Assembly: GCA_035403225.1 (NCBI GenBank)
Contig: DAONET010000001.1
Span: 124,001-188,000 of the forward strand
Direction: 5' to 3'
DNA length: 64,000 bases
Source: DAIRDK01 sp035403225
Lineage (GTDB): Bacteria; Bacteroidota; Bacteroidia; Bacteroidales; FEN-979
Numbering within the stretch: the first letter of the stretch is position 1; every line of letters begins with the position of its first letter. This document shows positions 36,545 to 44,644 of this stretch, one piece after another. The position numbers and the translations under genes are program-made. Under the pieces are notes generated by a model. That model was not told the DNA's origin and did no database searches. It worked only from the letters and a program-made list of their open reading frames with translations.

Positions 36545-37402
36545 CTAAAAATTTATTTTCGTTTTATGATAACGCCGGCCCAATCCCCGTGAAAATAAGC
36601 TGGCCACGAGGATGATGACGGTAAGGACAAGGGCCGAAGCATAAGCCCTGGCCTGTACTTCCGGCACGGGAGAGGAGAGCTGAAAGAAGATCGAGAGCGG
36701 CAGCGTGGCGACAGGTTCCAGCAATGAGTTGGGCAGGTTATCGGTATAGCCGGCGGTAAACAGCACCGAGGCGGCATCGCCGATCCCTCTTCCGAAAGAA
36801 AGCAACACCGCGGTAATGATCCCGCTCACCGTTTGCCGGGTAAAGATCCGGAAAGCGGTTTCCGACTTATTGGTTCCGAGCGACAAAGAGGCCTCCATCA
36901 AGCCGATGGGGACGGTTCTGAGAATCTCATCCATCGACCGGATCATGATGGGCAGGATAAAGAGGGTCACGGTGATAATGCCGGCCAGCAGGGATGTCTG
37001 CAGGCCGATGATTACCATCAGGGTAAAGCCAAAGGCGCCATAGACAATTGACGGGATTCCCCAAACCAGGTCGAGGATAAACCGGATGATACTAACCAGC
37101 TTTTTTCTTTTTACCAGGAAGACGTTGATGTATAAGGCAACGGGAAGGCCGATCACAAAAGCCAGGACAGTAGCGCCGACAGCCAGCACCAGCGAGCCGG
37201 TGATGGCATTGAGGATCCCGCCTCCCTTACCATAATAGTAACCGCCTTTCGGGGTCTGTGACAGGATCTCCCACGAGATAGCTTTGATCCCTTTTTCGAA
37301 AATGGAAAAGATGATCAGCGCCAGAATGGCCAGGATGAACCAGGTGGCCATGATCATCAGCACCTTGAAGAACCGTTCTTCTATCTTCTCCCGGAGTTTC
37401 AT
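36545..37402 (-). CDS. pstA: Phosphate ABC transporter permease
   Basis: This inner-membrane permease subunit of the phosphate importer has 285 residues and six hydrophobic segments. GGILNAITGSLVLA opens the conserved permease core, and the EAA loop region is LMEASLSLGTNKSETAFRIFTRQTVSGI. GIGDAASVLFTAG is typical of PstA. Its start is one base after the pstC stop, so the two permeases are translated together. Confidence 0.95.
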   Translation of the reverse strand: MKLREKIEERFFKVLMIMATWFILAILALIIFSIFEKGIKAISWEILSQTPKGGYYYGKGGGILNAITGSLVLAVGATVLAFVIGLPVALYINVFLVKRKKLVSIIRFILDLVWGIPSIVYGAFGFTLMVIIGLQTSLLAGIITVTLFILPIMIRSMDEILRTVPIGLMEASLSLGTNKSETAFRIFTRQTVSGIITAVLLSFGRGIGDAASVLFTAGYTDNLPNSLLEPVATLPLSIFFQLSSPVPEVQARAYASALVLTVIILVASLFSRGLGRRYHKTKINF

Positions 37403-37403
37403 A

Positions 37404-38294
37404 TCAATATTTATTATAACGTGAGATGAAGAAGTGCATGAGCAGGTTAAAGAAGAGCGATACGGCCAGCAGGATCAGGGCGGCGAACATCAGCGCCGAA
37501 TCGTATTTCGGAATTGAAAGCATTTCCCCGTAGTTATTGGCGATCAGAGCCGGCAAGGTATAACCCGGATCATAGATGCTGTGAGGGACCATCACCACAT
37601 TGCCGATCACCATCATCACGGCCATCGTTTCACCGAAAGCACGGGCAAGTCCGAATCCCAGGGCAGCAATGATGCCGGGAAGCGCTTTGCGCATCATGAC
37701 GGTCTTCACCGTTTGCCATTGCGTGGCGCCGAGCGACAGCGAAGCCTCTTTCAAGGCATCAGGGATAGATCGGAATATCTCGATCATGATATTGAGGATA
37801 AACGGTATGATCATGATAGAGAGGACGAAAGATCCGGCGAGAATGCTGTATCCCATGGTTTTCGCGCCCACCAGCGGTCCCAGGTAATTACCGATAAAAG
37901 GAACGATCACCAGGATGCCCCACAACCCGTAAACGACCGAAGGAATCCCTGCCAGGATGTCAATGGCGGGGTGCATGATACGAATGAACCACTTCCGGGT
38001 ATATTGAGTCACATAGATGGCCGAAAGCAGGCATATCGGAGCCGAAATCAGCATGGCCAGAAGAGTCACCCAGATGGATCCGATGATAAAAGGATAGAAT
38101 CCGAATTTCCCGGCCCCCGGCTTCCATTCCCGGGAAAAGAGGAGGTCGAAAAGGTTATAATCATGCAGTAACAGGAATGACTTCAGGTATAATCCGGTAA
38201 ACAGCATCAACGGAAGCAGGGCCAGCAGGGTCAGGCTGGCGATCATCCAGATGGAGTTGAATCCATTTCGTTGTTTCCGGGTAAAAAGCCGCAC
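37404..38294 (-). CDS. pstC: Phosphate ABC transporter permease
   Basis: This partner permease of PstA has 296 residues with six hydrophobic segments. The EAA loop is LKEASLSLGATQWQTVKTVMMRKALPGI, and FGLARAFGETMAVMMVIGN is the PstC signature, containing the conserved Arg/Glu pair found in PstC of other bacteria. It lies 5 bases after pstS. The pst system imports phosphate under limitation, and ppk1 is also in the window. Confidence 0.95.
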   Translation of the reverse strand: MRLFTRKQRNGFNSIWMIASLTLLALLPLMLFTGLYLKSFLLLHDYNLFDLLFSREWKPGAGKFGFYPFIIGSIWVTLLAMLISAPICLLSAIYVTQYTRKWFIRIMHPAIDILAGIPSVVYGLWGILVIVPFIGNYLGPLVGAKTMGYSILAGSFVLSIMIIPFILNIMIEIFRSIPDALKEASLSLGATQWQTVKTVMMRKALPGIIAALGFGLARAFGETMAVMMVIGNVVMVPHSIYDPGYTLPALIANNYGEMLSIPKYDSALMFAALILLAVSLFFNLLMHFFISRYNKY

Positions 38295-38299
38295 GGTAA

Positions 38300-39274
38300 T
38301 CAGTTAAGTTTTGCTCTCTCTGAAGCCATATGGTCATCGGGGAGAACGACATACCCGGCTTCCTGAACATATTTTTGTCCTTCGTTCAGAACCCAGCGAA
38401 GGAATTCCAGAACGACCGGGTTTGCAGGTTTCCCTTTGGATACAAAATAAAGCTCGCGGGCGGGAGGCGAAGGATACCGGCCGTCCTGAATAGCTTGGGT
38501 AACGCCCCGGAGGTTATCATAAAAGTTTTCTTCCGGATCGACCTTCCCGTTCTCATTCATGTCGAGGGGAATCACTTCAAGTCCCGCATATTTCTTTCCG
38601 GTAGCCACATCATATACGAAATTCAGGTTGTTGAACCCGATGCCGCCGGGTGATTTCCGTAACGCATCAGCCAATCCCGGATCGCCGTTCACCCCGATAC
38701 CGAGGAGGTCCTCCTGTTTTTTGCCATTCAGAAATTTCGCCCACATATCGGCAGCGCCGCAGGCATCGGAGCGAGTGAAAACGCAGATTTCTTCTTTGGA
38801 GCCGTTTTTCAGGGGAGTGCCCCATAACTTGTATTTACCGGTGATGAAAATATCAACCAGTTCCTGCCTGGTCATCCCGTGTGTACGGATGAGGGCCAGG
38901 TCGGGGTTTTTGGCATTAATGGTGGGCAACACCGCATCTTTGGCCACTGCGATCCACCAGGCGCCTTTGGCTTGTTCTTCGGGACTGACCGCCTTGGAGA
39001 ACATACCCAGGTCGACCATGCCGGAAAGAGCGTCGGCCATCCCTTTCCCTGCTCCGCCTGCCGAGATGTTGATCTTGACATGAGGATGGATCTTCTGGAA
39101 CTCTTCCGCCCACCTCACTGCCATGGGATAGAGAGCAAAAGCGCCCGAGATGGTGATCTTGCCATGAAGCTTGCCATCATTCTTACCACCCTGATCTCCA
39201 GCGCCTCTGCTACAGGCAGCCAGAAAGATCATCACGGTAAAGCATAAAAGAAAAACGGAACGAATCTGTTTCAT
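38300..39274 (-). CDS. pstS: Phosphate-binding lipoprotein
   Basis: This 324-residue substrate-binding protein is a lipoprotein, with a signal peptide ending in the lipobox FLAAC at about 17-21. The binding core begins ITISGAFALYPMAVRWAEEFQ. Glycine-rich ISAGGAGKGMADAL and FTRSDACGAADMWAKFL follow. The position in front of pstC, pstA and pstB makes the role clear. In E. coli PstS the RxDxSGT loop supplies Ser and Thr hydroxyls to phosphate; here the loop reads RSDACGAAD, so these are Cys and Ala. This may be a lineage-specific variant of the site. It is the first gene of the operon. Confidence 0.88.
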   Translation of the reverse strand: MKQIRSVFLLCFTVMIFLAACSRGAGDQGGKNDGKLHGKITISGAFALYPMAVRWAEEFQKIHPHVKINISAGGAGKGMADALSGMVDLGMFSKAVSPEEQAKGAWWIAVAKDAVLPTINAKNPDLALIRTHGMTRQELVDIFITGKYKLWGTPLKNGSKEEICVFTRSDACGAADMWAKFLNGKKQEDLLGIGVNGDPGLADALRKSPGGIGFNNLNFVYDVATGKKYAGLEVIPLDMNENGKVDPEENFYDNLRGVTQAIQDGRYPSPPARELYFVSKGKPANPVVLEFLRWVLNEGQKYVQEAGYVVLPDDHMASERAKLN

Positions 39275-39298
39275 ACCTCACATTTTGAAAAGAATCAT

Positions 39299-39335
39299 TA
39301 AATATACACCATTCGATCTGTTTCTTGGGAAACAG
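39299..39335 (-). promoter_or_regulatory. Predicted pst promoter with dyad symmetry
   Basis: On the minus strand, TATATTTA (39299-39306) differs from TAnnTTTG at one position and lies 25 bases before pstS. A perfect dyad, CTGTTTC-4 bases-GAAACAG (39318-39335), covers the place of the -33 element, so a regulator binding there could control the operon. No T-run follows the dyad in the leftward direction, so it is not a terminator of the upstream moxR. Confidence 0.4.
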
Positions 39336-39371
39336 GCGGGTGAAATATTTATGAAAGGACCCTGAAATATT

Positions 39372-40352
39372 TCAGGCTGTCAACTGGCTGATGATCTCGT
39401 CAACTTTGATGCCTTCGGCTTCTGCCTTGTAGTTGCGGACGATGCGGTGGCGCAGGACAGCTGCGGCAACAGCCTGTACATCTTCGATATCAGGAGAATA
39501 TTTCCCGTTCAGCAACGCATGGCATTTGGCGCCGATGATGAGGTATTGCGAAGCCCTCGGACCTGCTCCCCAAATGATATAATCGTTGGCCATCCGGTGT
39601 GCCTGACTGGTGTTCGGACGCGTTTTCGCCGCCAGGGTGACAGCATACCGGTAAACATTGTCAGCTACCGGAACTTTGCGGACCAGATTCTGGAAGTAGA
39701 GTATCTCTTCCGCCGTGAGAACCACGGAGGTCTGTGCTGTGAGTGCCGTCGTCGTTTCCTTCACCACACGGATCTCTTCGTCATACGACGGATAGTCGAG
39801 CCAGATGTTGAACATGAACCTGTCGAGTTGCGCTTCGGGCAAGGGGTAAGTTCCTTCCTGCTCGATGGGGTTCTGGGTAGCCAGCACAAAGAAAGGTTCT
39901 TCCAGCCGGTACGTGGTCCCTGCAACGGTGACAGCCTTCTCTTGCATGGCTTCCAGCAAGGCTGACTGCGTTTTGGGAGGAGTACGGTTGATTTCGTCGG
40001 CCAGGATGATGTTGGCGAAGACGGGTCCTTTGATGAACCTGAATTTCCGGTTCTCATCCAGAATCTCCGTCCCGATGATATCGGATGGCATCAGGTCGGG
40101 CGTGAACTGAATACGGTGAAAACTCAGTCCCAATACTTTTGAGAGAGTGGTCACCATTAAGGTCTTCGCCAGACCGGGTACTCCCACCAACAAACAATGT
40201 CCTTTGGAAAAAATCGAAATCAGCAGGAACTTGATCACTTCATCCTGCCCGATAATCACTTTCCCCACTTCACTTTTCAGCAATTTATATTTTTCAACCA
40301 GGGCATCCACTGCCTCAACATCAGAGGAATATTTTATACGTTCGTCGTTCAT
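39372..40352 (-). CDS. MoxR-family AAA+ ATPase
   Basis: This 326-residue MoxR ATPase belongs to a family of chaperones for metal insertion or complex assembly, often acting with VWA-domain proteins. Walker A is GVPGLAKT, in which Ala replaces the usual Gly before Lys as is common in MoxR. Walker B is IILADEINR, and FVLATQNPIEQEGTYPLPEAQLDRF is the family segment. No VWA or DUF58 gene is adjacent. Instead it is the last gene of a leftward series of periplasmic isomerases, starting 6 bases after the SurA-like gene, which suggests a shared task in envelope biogenesis. Confidence 0.92.
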   Translation of the reverse strand: MNDERIKYSSDVEAVDALVEKYKLLKSEVGKVIIGQDEVIKFLLISIFSKGHCLLVGVPGLAKTLMVTTLSKVLGLSFHRIQFTPDLMPSDIIGTEILDENRKFRFIKGPVFANIILADEINRTPPKTQSALLEAMQEKAVTVAGTTYRLEEPFFVLATQNPIEQEGTYPLPEAQLDRFMFNIWLDYPSYDEEIRVVKETTTALTAQTSVVLTAEEILYFQNLVRKVPVADNVYRYAVTLAAKTRPNTSQAHRMANDYIIWGAGPRASQYLIIGAKCHALLNGKYSPDIEDVQAVAAAVLRHRIVRNYKAEAEGIKVDEIISQLTA

Positions 40353-40358
40353 CCTTGT

Positions 40359-41735
40359 CTATTCTGCCTTTTTCGGAATCCAATGTCTCTGGAAAGTACA
40401 ATTCTGATAGGGTTCCGAGATATAAATGTAGGTGGTTTTCATTTTGTCTTCGATCCATTTCTGTATGGCGTCGTATTTATTCTGATCGAGCGCCCACTGC
40501 TGGATCTGCGTATAGTCGTCCGAAAGATCGGCCTTGTGAGGGTTGGTTCTCTTTTTCAGGTAATAGGAACGAAATTGGACCTTCCCCCGTTCTTCCCATT
40601 TCACGGTAGAGGATATCTGCCCTTCTTTCAATTTATCAATGACGAAAAAGACTTTGGGATCAAGGTCTTTCATCAGGAAACGGGTGGTGCCGGTTTGCTG
40701 GTTGACCATCATGCCGCCGTTGTTTTTCGAGGGGTCGTCGGAATAGGTCTCCACCGCCTTCTCAAACGTGATCTGTTTCGTAGCTACCAGGTTGGCGATG
40801 CTATCGAGGAATAGTTTTGTCCGGTTCAGTGCTCCCTGATCTACCTTAGGTTGAATCAGGATGTGCCTGACGTTGAGGTATTCCCCTCTGCGTTCTATCA
40901 TCTGGATGATGTGAAAGCCATCTTCGGTTTCCACCACATCCGACACCTCTCCCGGCTTCAGTTTGAAGGCAGTCGCTTCAAATTCGGGACGCATGGTTCC
41001 ACGCTGGAACATCCCCAGTTCACCTCCCTTGCTGGCAGACCCGGGATCTTCAGAATACAGAACAGCAAGGGTTGAGAAATCATCTCCTTTCAGAATACGT
41101 TCCCGGAGATCTTTCAGCCGGTCAGTGGCAGCTTTCTTTTCCGCTTCACCGATCACCGGCGTTTGCACGATCATTCCCACTTCCACTTCCGATGGAATTT
41201 CGGGCAGGCTGTCCTTGGGAATTTTCTTAAAGAAATTTTTCACTTCTGACGGCGACACTCCGACTGCTTCAGTGATTTTCTGCTGCTCCTGCTGGGCCAG
41301 CATCTGTTCTTTCACGATTTTTCTCAACTCTTCCTTTATCTGCACCACCGATCGTCCGTATTCCTTTTCCAACGCATCCGGTGACCCGAACTGAAGAATG
41401 AAATACCTCATCCGGCGATCCATTTCATTTTCGATCTGGGAGTCGGTGATGGTAAGACTATCGACATCTGCCTGGTGAACCAGCATCTTTTGAAACAGCA
41501 GGTTATCGAGGATCGAGCACTTCATGTTGGTAGCGCTCCCCGCGATACTGCCTTCGGCCCTCATCTGCAGATACTGGGCCTCGATGTCGGATTTCAGAAT
41601 AATATTGTTTCCGACAATCGCGACGATGCCGTCGATCAGGGTATCCTGGGCAAAAGACGGCAGGCCGACTGTCACTCCGGCGATCAGTAAAAAAAATCGC
41701 AATTTTCTCAGCATGCTGTTGTTACCTTTCCGCAT
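40359..41735 (-). CDS. SurA-like periplasmic peptidyl-prolyl isomerase
   Basis: This 458-residue chaperone for outer-membrane proteins has a signal peptide (MLRKLRFFLLIAGVTVGLPSFAQ-like, after an optional 7-residue leader). The SurA N-domain begins DGIVAIVGNNIILKSDIEAQY. Two parvulin domains follow: one around residues 180-280 (GELGMFQRGTMRPEFEATAF, with DGFHIIQM) and one around 280-390 (YLNVRHILIQPKV, then a degenerate core). The start at 41735 overlaps the stop of the upstream gene by one base; an in-frame ATG at 41714 is equally possible. It is the third of three related genes in tandem. Confidence 0.88.
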   Translation of the reverse strand: MRKGNNSMLRKLRFFLLIAGVTVGLPSFAQDTLIDGIVAIVGNNIILKSDIEAQYLQMRAEGSIAGSATNMKCSILDNLLFQKMLVHQADVDSLTITDSQIENEMDRRMRYFILQFGSPDALEKEYGRSVVQIKEELRKIVKEQMLAQQEQQKITEAVGVSPSEVKNFFKKIPKDSLPEIPSEVEVGMIVQTPVIGEAEKKAATDRLKDLRERILKGDDFSTLAVLYSEDPGSASKGGELGMFQRGTMRPEFEATAFKLKPGEVSDVVETEDGFHIIQMIERRGEYLNVRHILIQPKVDQGALNRTKLFLDSIANLVATKQITFEKAVETYSDDPSKNNGGMMVNQQTGTTRFLMKDLDPKVFFVIDKLKEGQISSTVKWEERGKVQFRSYYLKKRTNPHKADLSDDYTQIQQWALDQNKYDAIQKWIEDKMKTTYIYISEPYQNCTFQRHWIPKKAE

Positions 41736-42577
41736 TAAAAAATCTCAAAATCATTCTTTTTCTCTGCCGCCTTATAAACATCGCGGTACATGTTATTGAT
41801 CAGCTCAATTTTCCTTTTGTTCAGGATGATATTCCTGATCCGGGATTTCTCATAACTTAACGGAGAAACATTGTCTTTTATTTGAAAATCCCTGATCCGC
41901 ATGATATAGATGAAGGTGGAATCCTGGTACTCGATGTTGCGGTTCGCCTTCAAAAAATCGGCGTCGTTATAGCTTTTCAGGGGGATATCTTTCAACACGT
42001 CGGAGAAAGATATCCATTCATCGCTGTCGAGGAAATAGTCTGCAGCCTGCTTCTCGCACAATTCTGATAGCCGGGTCAGGGAAACCGGGTCATTAGCGGC
42101 CAGTAATTTCCTGACTTGCGGAATCTGCCTTGAAGTGAGGGGCAGCTTCACATATTGAAGTTTGACGATGTTTTCTTTCAGCAGGAAATTATTCAGATTC
42201 GCATTGTAGTACGATTCTATTTCCTCGTCTGTGATCACTGTATCGAGTTTCTGACCGACAAGCGCATTTTCGTATGCATAGATGATCAACGAATTCTCGT
42301 ACTCGGTCAGTTGGTCGGTGAAATCAAGCTGACTCGCCGGCAGATAATTTTTCGCCTGGTATACCAACAACTGATTTTTAACCCAGTTATCGATATAGCC
42401 TTTGATGATATTGATGCTGTCGGTCGTCGTGGAGCCTTTGGGAACAAGTCCCTTGATGTCAGATTCATACAAGTAATTGTCGTGTACCCTGGCGAGCACC
42501 CTTTCCGATTTTTTCTTAAAGAAAGAAGAACATGATACCAGGGGGATCAGCAACAGTATGATCAGGGCTTTTCTCAA
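41735..42577 (-). CDS. Lipoprotein related to SurA/PpiC chaperones
   Basis: This 280-residue protein has a lipoprotein signal (IPLVSC, Cys near 16). The part after it (RVLARVHDNYLYESDIKGLVPKG) resembles the start of SurA N-domains, then comes a long helical region. A C-terminal stretch (FIYIMRIRDFQIKDNVSPLSYEKSRIRNIILNKRK) matches the end of PpiC-type proteins. The central parvulin catalytic core is not evident, so this may be a chaperone without isomerase activity. It lies between two isomerase genes with spacings of 3 and -1 bases. Confidence 0.7.
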   Translation of the reverse strand: MRKALIILLLIPLVSCSSFFKKKSERVLARVHDNYLYESDIKGLVPKGSTTTDSINIIKGYIDNWVKNQLLVYQAKNYLPASQLDFTDQLTEYENSLIIYAYENALVGQKLDTVITDEEIESYYNANLNNFLLKENIVKLQYVKLPLTSRQIPQVRKLLAANDPVSLTRLSELCEKQAADYFLDSDEWISFSDVLKDIPLKSYNDADFLKANRNIEYQDSTFIYIMRIRDFQIKDNVSPLSYEKSRIRNIILNKRKIELINNMYRDVYKAAEKKNDFEIF

Positions 42578-42580
42578 TGG

Positions 42581-44575
42581 CTATTTTATTTTAGCAAACA
42601 CGTCCTGGTTCACGACAACAGGGTATTTTTCCCGGAGTTGGCGGATCCATTCTTTTTCAAGGTAGTTCTGGTAGTCGGCGGTGATAAGCCCGCGTGATTC
42701 CGAGAGTTGTTTCGGCTCGGGTTTCAGAACATCTTTGATATGGACCAGTATCGCCGCACCTCCGTCACGAATCTCGGGATAGAGGCCAGTTTCCCATTTC
42801 ACCTGGTCGACGTACTTATTATCTTTCCGCGAGAATTTGTTGTTTTCGATGGTCAGGATATGTGCCGTATCAGCATTGATTTCTTTCAGGATAGCGTCAT
42901 CTTTAAGTCCGGACTTGATAAAGTTTTTCACCTTTGCCACGGCGTTCGGATCTTTGATGGTATATACCGTAGCGTCAACACGCGGGCCCCACATATAGGA
43001 TGATTTGTGCTTTTCATAGTAGAGTTTCAGCCCGGTGGTATCTTTCACCGCTTTCGACCATACTTTCTGATCAGTGAGGTCAAACAACAGGATACCGTCG
43101 CGGTATTCGTTTACCAACGCCTTGAATTCCGGATATTTCTTTTCCAGGTGAGCGTTTTCCCATTTCACCAGCGTTTCATCCACATAATTCTGGTAAATCT
43201 TATCCACCGCTACCTTCAGGTTTTCTTTATCGCGTTTCCGCTGTTTGGTTGAAATGAAATTCACCAGGTCTTTCTGGAAAAATTTCATGTTTCCGAGTTT
43301 GAAGATGACCTTATCCATGTTCATATAAGGCTTAGCATCCCATTTCCCGGTAAAAATGCTGTCGGTGACGATCGGATAGATCTCTGCCAGGGCATCGGGG
43401 TATTCTTCAAATCCGTATTCTTTTTTGATATTGGCAAGCACCACATCGCGGCTTATCTGCGACCTGCCATCTTTGTTCACTTTCTGTTTCAGGTCGGCTT
43501 TTTCATCCTCGAAGGGTTTGATCTCATCTTTTTCAACCAGCTTCACGATATGCCAGCCATAGGAAGTCAGGATCGGGGTGGAATAGTCACCGGGGTTCTT
43601 CATCTTATAAATGGCGTCAATAAATTCAGGTACCATACGGTTCACACCAAATTTAGGAAGAACACCGCCTTTCGGGGCAGAGCCTTTATCGTCGGAGAAC
43701 TGTTTCACGAGTTCATCCCAGTTACCGCCGTTACGGAGCAGCTGGTAGATACTATCGACTTTCTTCTGTATCCTGACCGAATCAGCAGCGGCAGAGCCTC
43801 TGGGGATAGACACGAAAAGGTGGGCAGCCGTGACTTTACGCATAGCAGGGTATTTTCCGGTAACCTTGATCAGATGGTAACCAAAATCGGTACGTACCGG
43901 TTTCGATATCTTGCTTATCTCCGTGTTATAAGCGCCTGTTTCGAAGGGATAGACCATATCAAATACCGTGAAGTATCCCAGGTCTCCCCGGTTTCCTTTC
44001 ATGGCAGGATACTGCGGGGAAGCTTCCCGGTCACGTGCTGACGGATCTTCCGATTCTTCCATAGCCAGTTTGGCAAAGTCTTCGCCCTTCATCAACCGGT
44101 CATACAACTTGTTGATCTTTTCCCAGGCCTTCAGGGTATCCTCAGGGCTGGCATCGGAAGCAAGCCGTACAAAAATATGGCTGGCCCGAAGGTCGTACAG
44201 CGAGCGGTCATAAGCTTCTTTCACCAACCTGTCGAGCGTCGCTTCGTCAGTAAAATACGGTTTGGCGAGCTGGTCGCGATAACCCGACAGTTCCGTCTGA
44301 AAACTGGATACCGTATCCAGTCCGAGATCTTCCGCCTCTTTCACTTTTAGTTTGAAATTGATGAAGAGATCGAGATAATCGTTCAGCGATTTCTTGTCGA
44401 TCGGTTCGTTTTTCACATTGTTCTTTTGGTAAATGTTCAGGAATTCTCCGACGGTAACCTGTTTACCAGCGATGGTCATCAACACTTCATCATTACCGGC
44501 TGTCTGGGAGTAACCGAGCTGGACTGATCCCAGGACAAGAACAAGCAGAATAAATCGTTTCATGCGTTTCATCAT
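42581..44575 (-). CDS. Large periplasmic peptidyl-prolyl isomerase with two parvulin domains
   Basis: This 664-residue protein has a signal peptide (ending SVQLGYSQ, about 1-24). A SurA-N-like helical part covers about 25-120. The first parvulin domain is at about 125-245 (ASHIFVRLA...GDLGYFTVFDMVYPFE...FGYHLIKV), and the second at about 245-350 (AAHLFVSIPRG...GGVLPKFGVNRMVPEFID...YGWHIVKLVEKD). A long C-terminal region of about 300 residues follows without a recognised domain. It is the first of three chaperone genes and follows guaB after 69 bases. A role in folding outer-membrane and T9SS cargo proteins is likely but inferred. Confidence 0.88.
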   Translation of the reverse strand: MMKRMKRFILLVLVLGSVQLGYSQTAGNDEVLMTIAGKQVTVGEFLNIYQKNNVKNEPIDKKSLNDYLDLFINFKLKVKEAEDLGLDTVSSFQTELSGYRDQLAKPYFTDEATLDRLVKEAYDRSLYDLRASHIFVRLASDASPEDTLKAWEKINKLYDRLMKGEDFAKLAMEESEDPSARDREASPQYPAMKGNRGDLGYFTVFDMVYPFETGAYNTEISKISKPVRTDFGYHLIKVTGKYPAMRKVTAAHLFVSIPRGSAAADSVRIQKKVDSIYQLLRNGGNWDELVKQFSDDKGSAPKGGVLPKFGVNRMVPEFIDAIYKMKNPGDYSTPILTSYGWHIVKLVEKDEIKPFEDEKADLKQKVNKDGRSQISRDVVLANIKKEYGFEEYPDALAEIYPIVTDSIFTGKWDAKPYMNMDKVIFKLGNMKFFQKDLVNFISTKQRKRDKENLKVAVDKIYQNYVDETLVKWENAHLEKKYPEFKALVNEYRDGILLFDLTDQKVWSKAVKDTTGLKLYYEKHKSSYMWGPRVDATVYTIKDPNAVAKVKNFIKSGLKDDAILKEINADTAHILTIENNKFSRKDNKYVDQVKWETGLYPEIRDGGAAILVHIKDVLKPEPKQLSESRGLITADYQNYLEKEWIRQLREKYPVVVNQDVFAKIK

Positions 44576-44644
44576 TTCTGTTTGAATATGTATTGCGTAG
44601 GTGCTTAATAGAATTTATTTAAACGACAAAAAGAAAAAAAAATT

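Noticed and set aside
39362..39375. Short palindrome CTGAAATATTTCAG at the end of moxR as a terminator
   Set aside because: It has no loop, is AT-rich and lacks a T-run on the leftward side.
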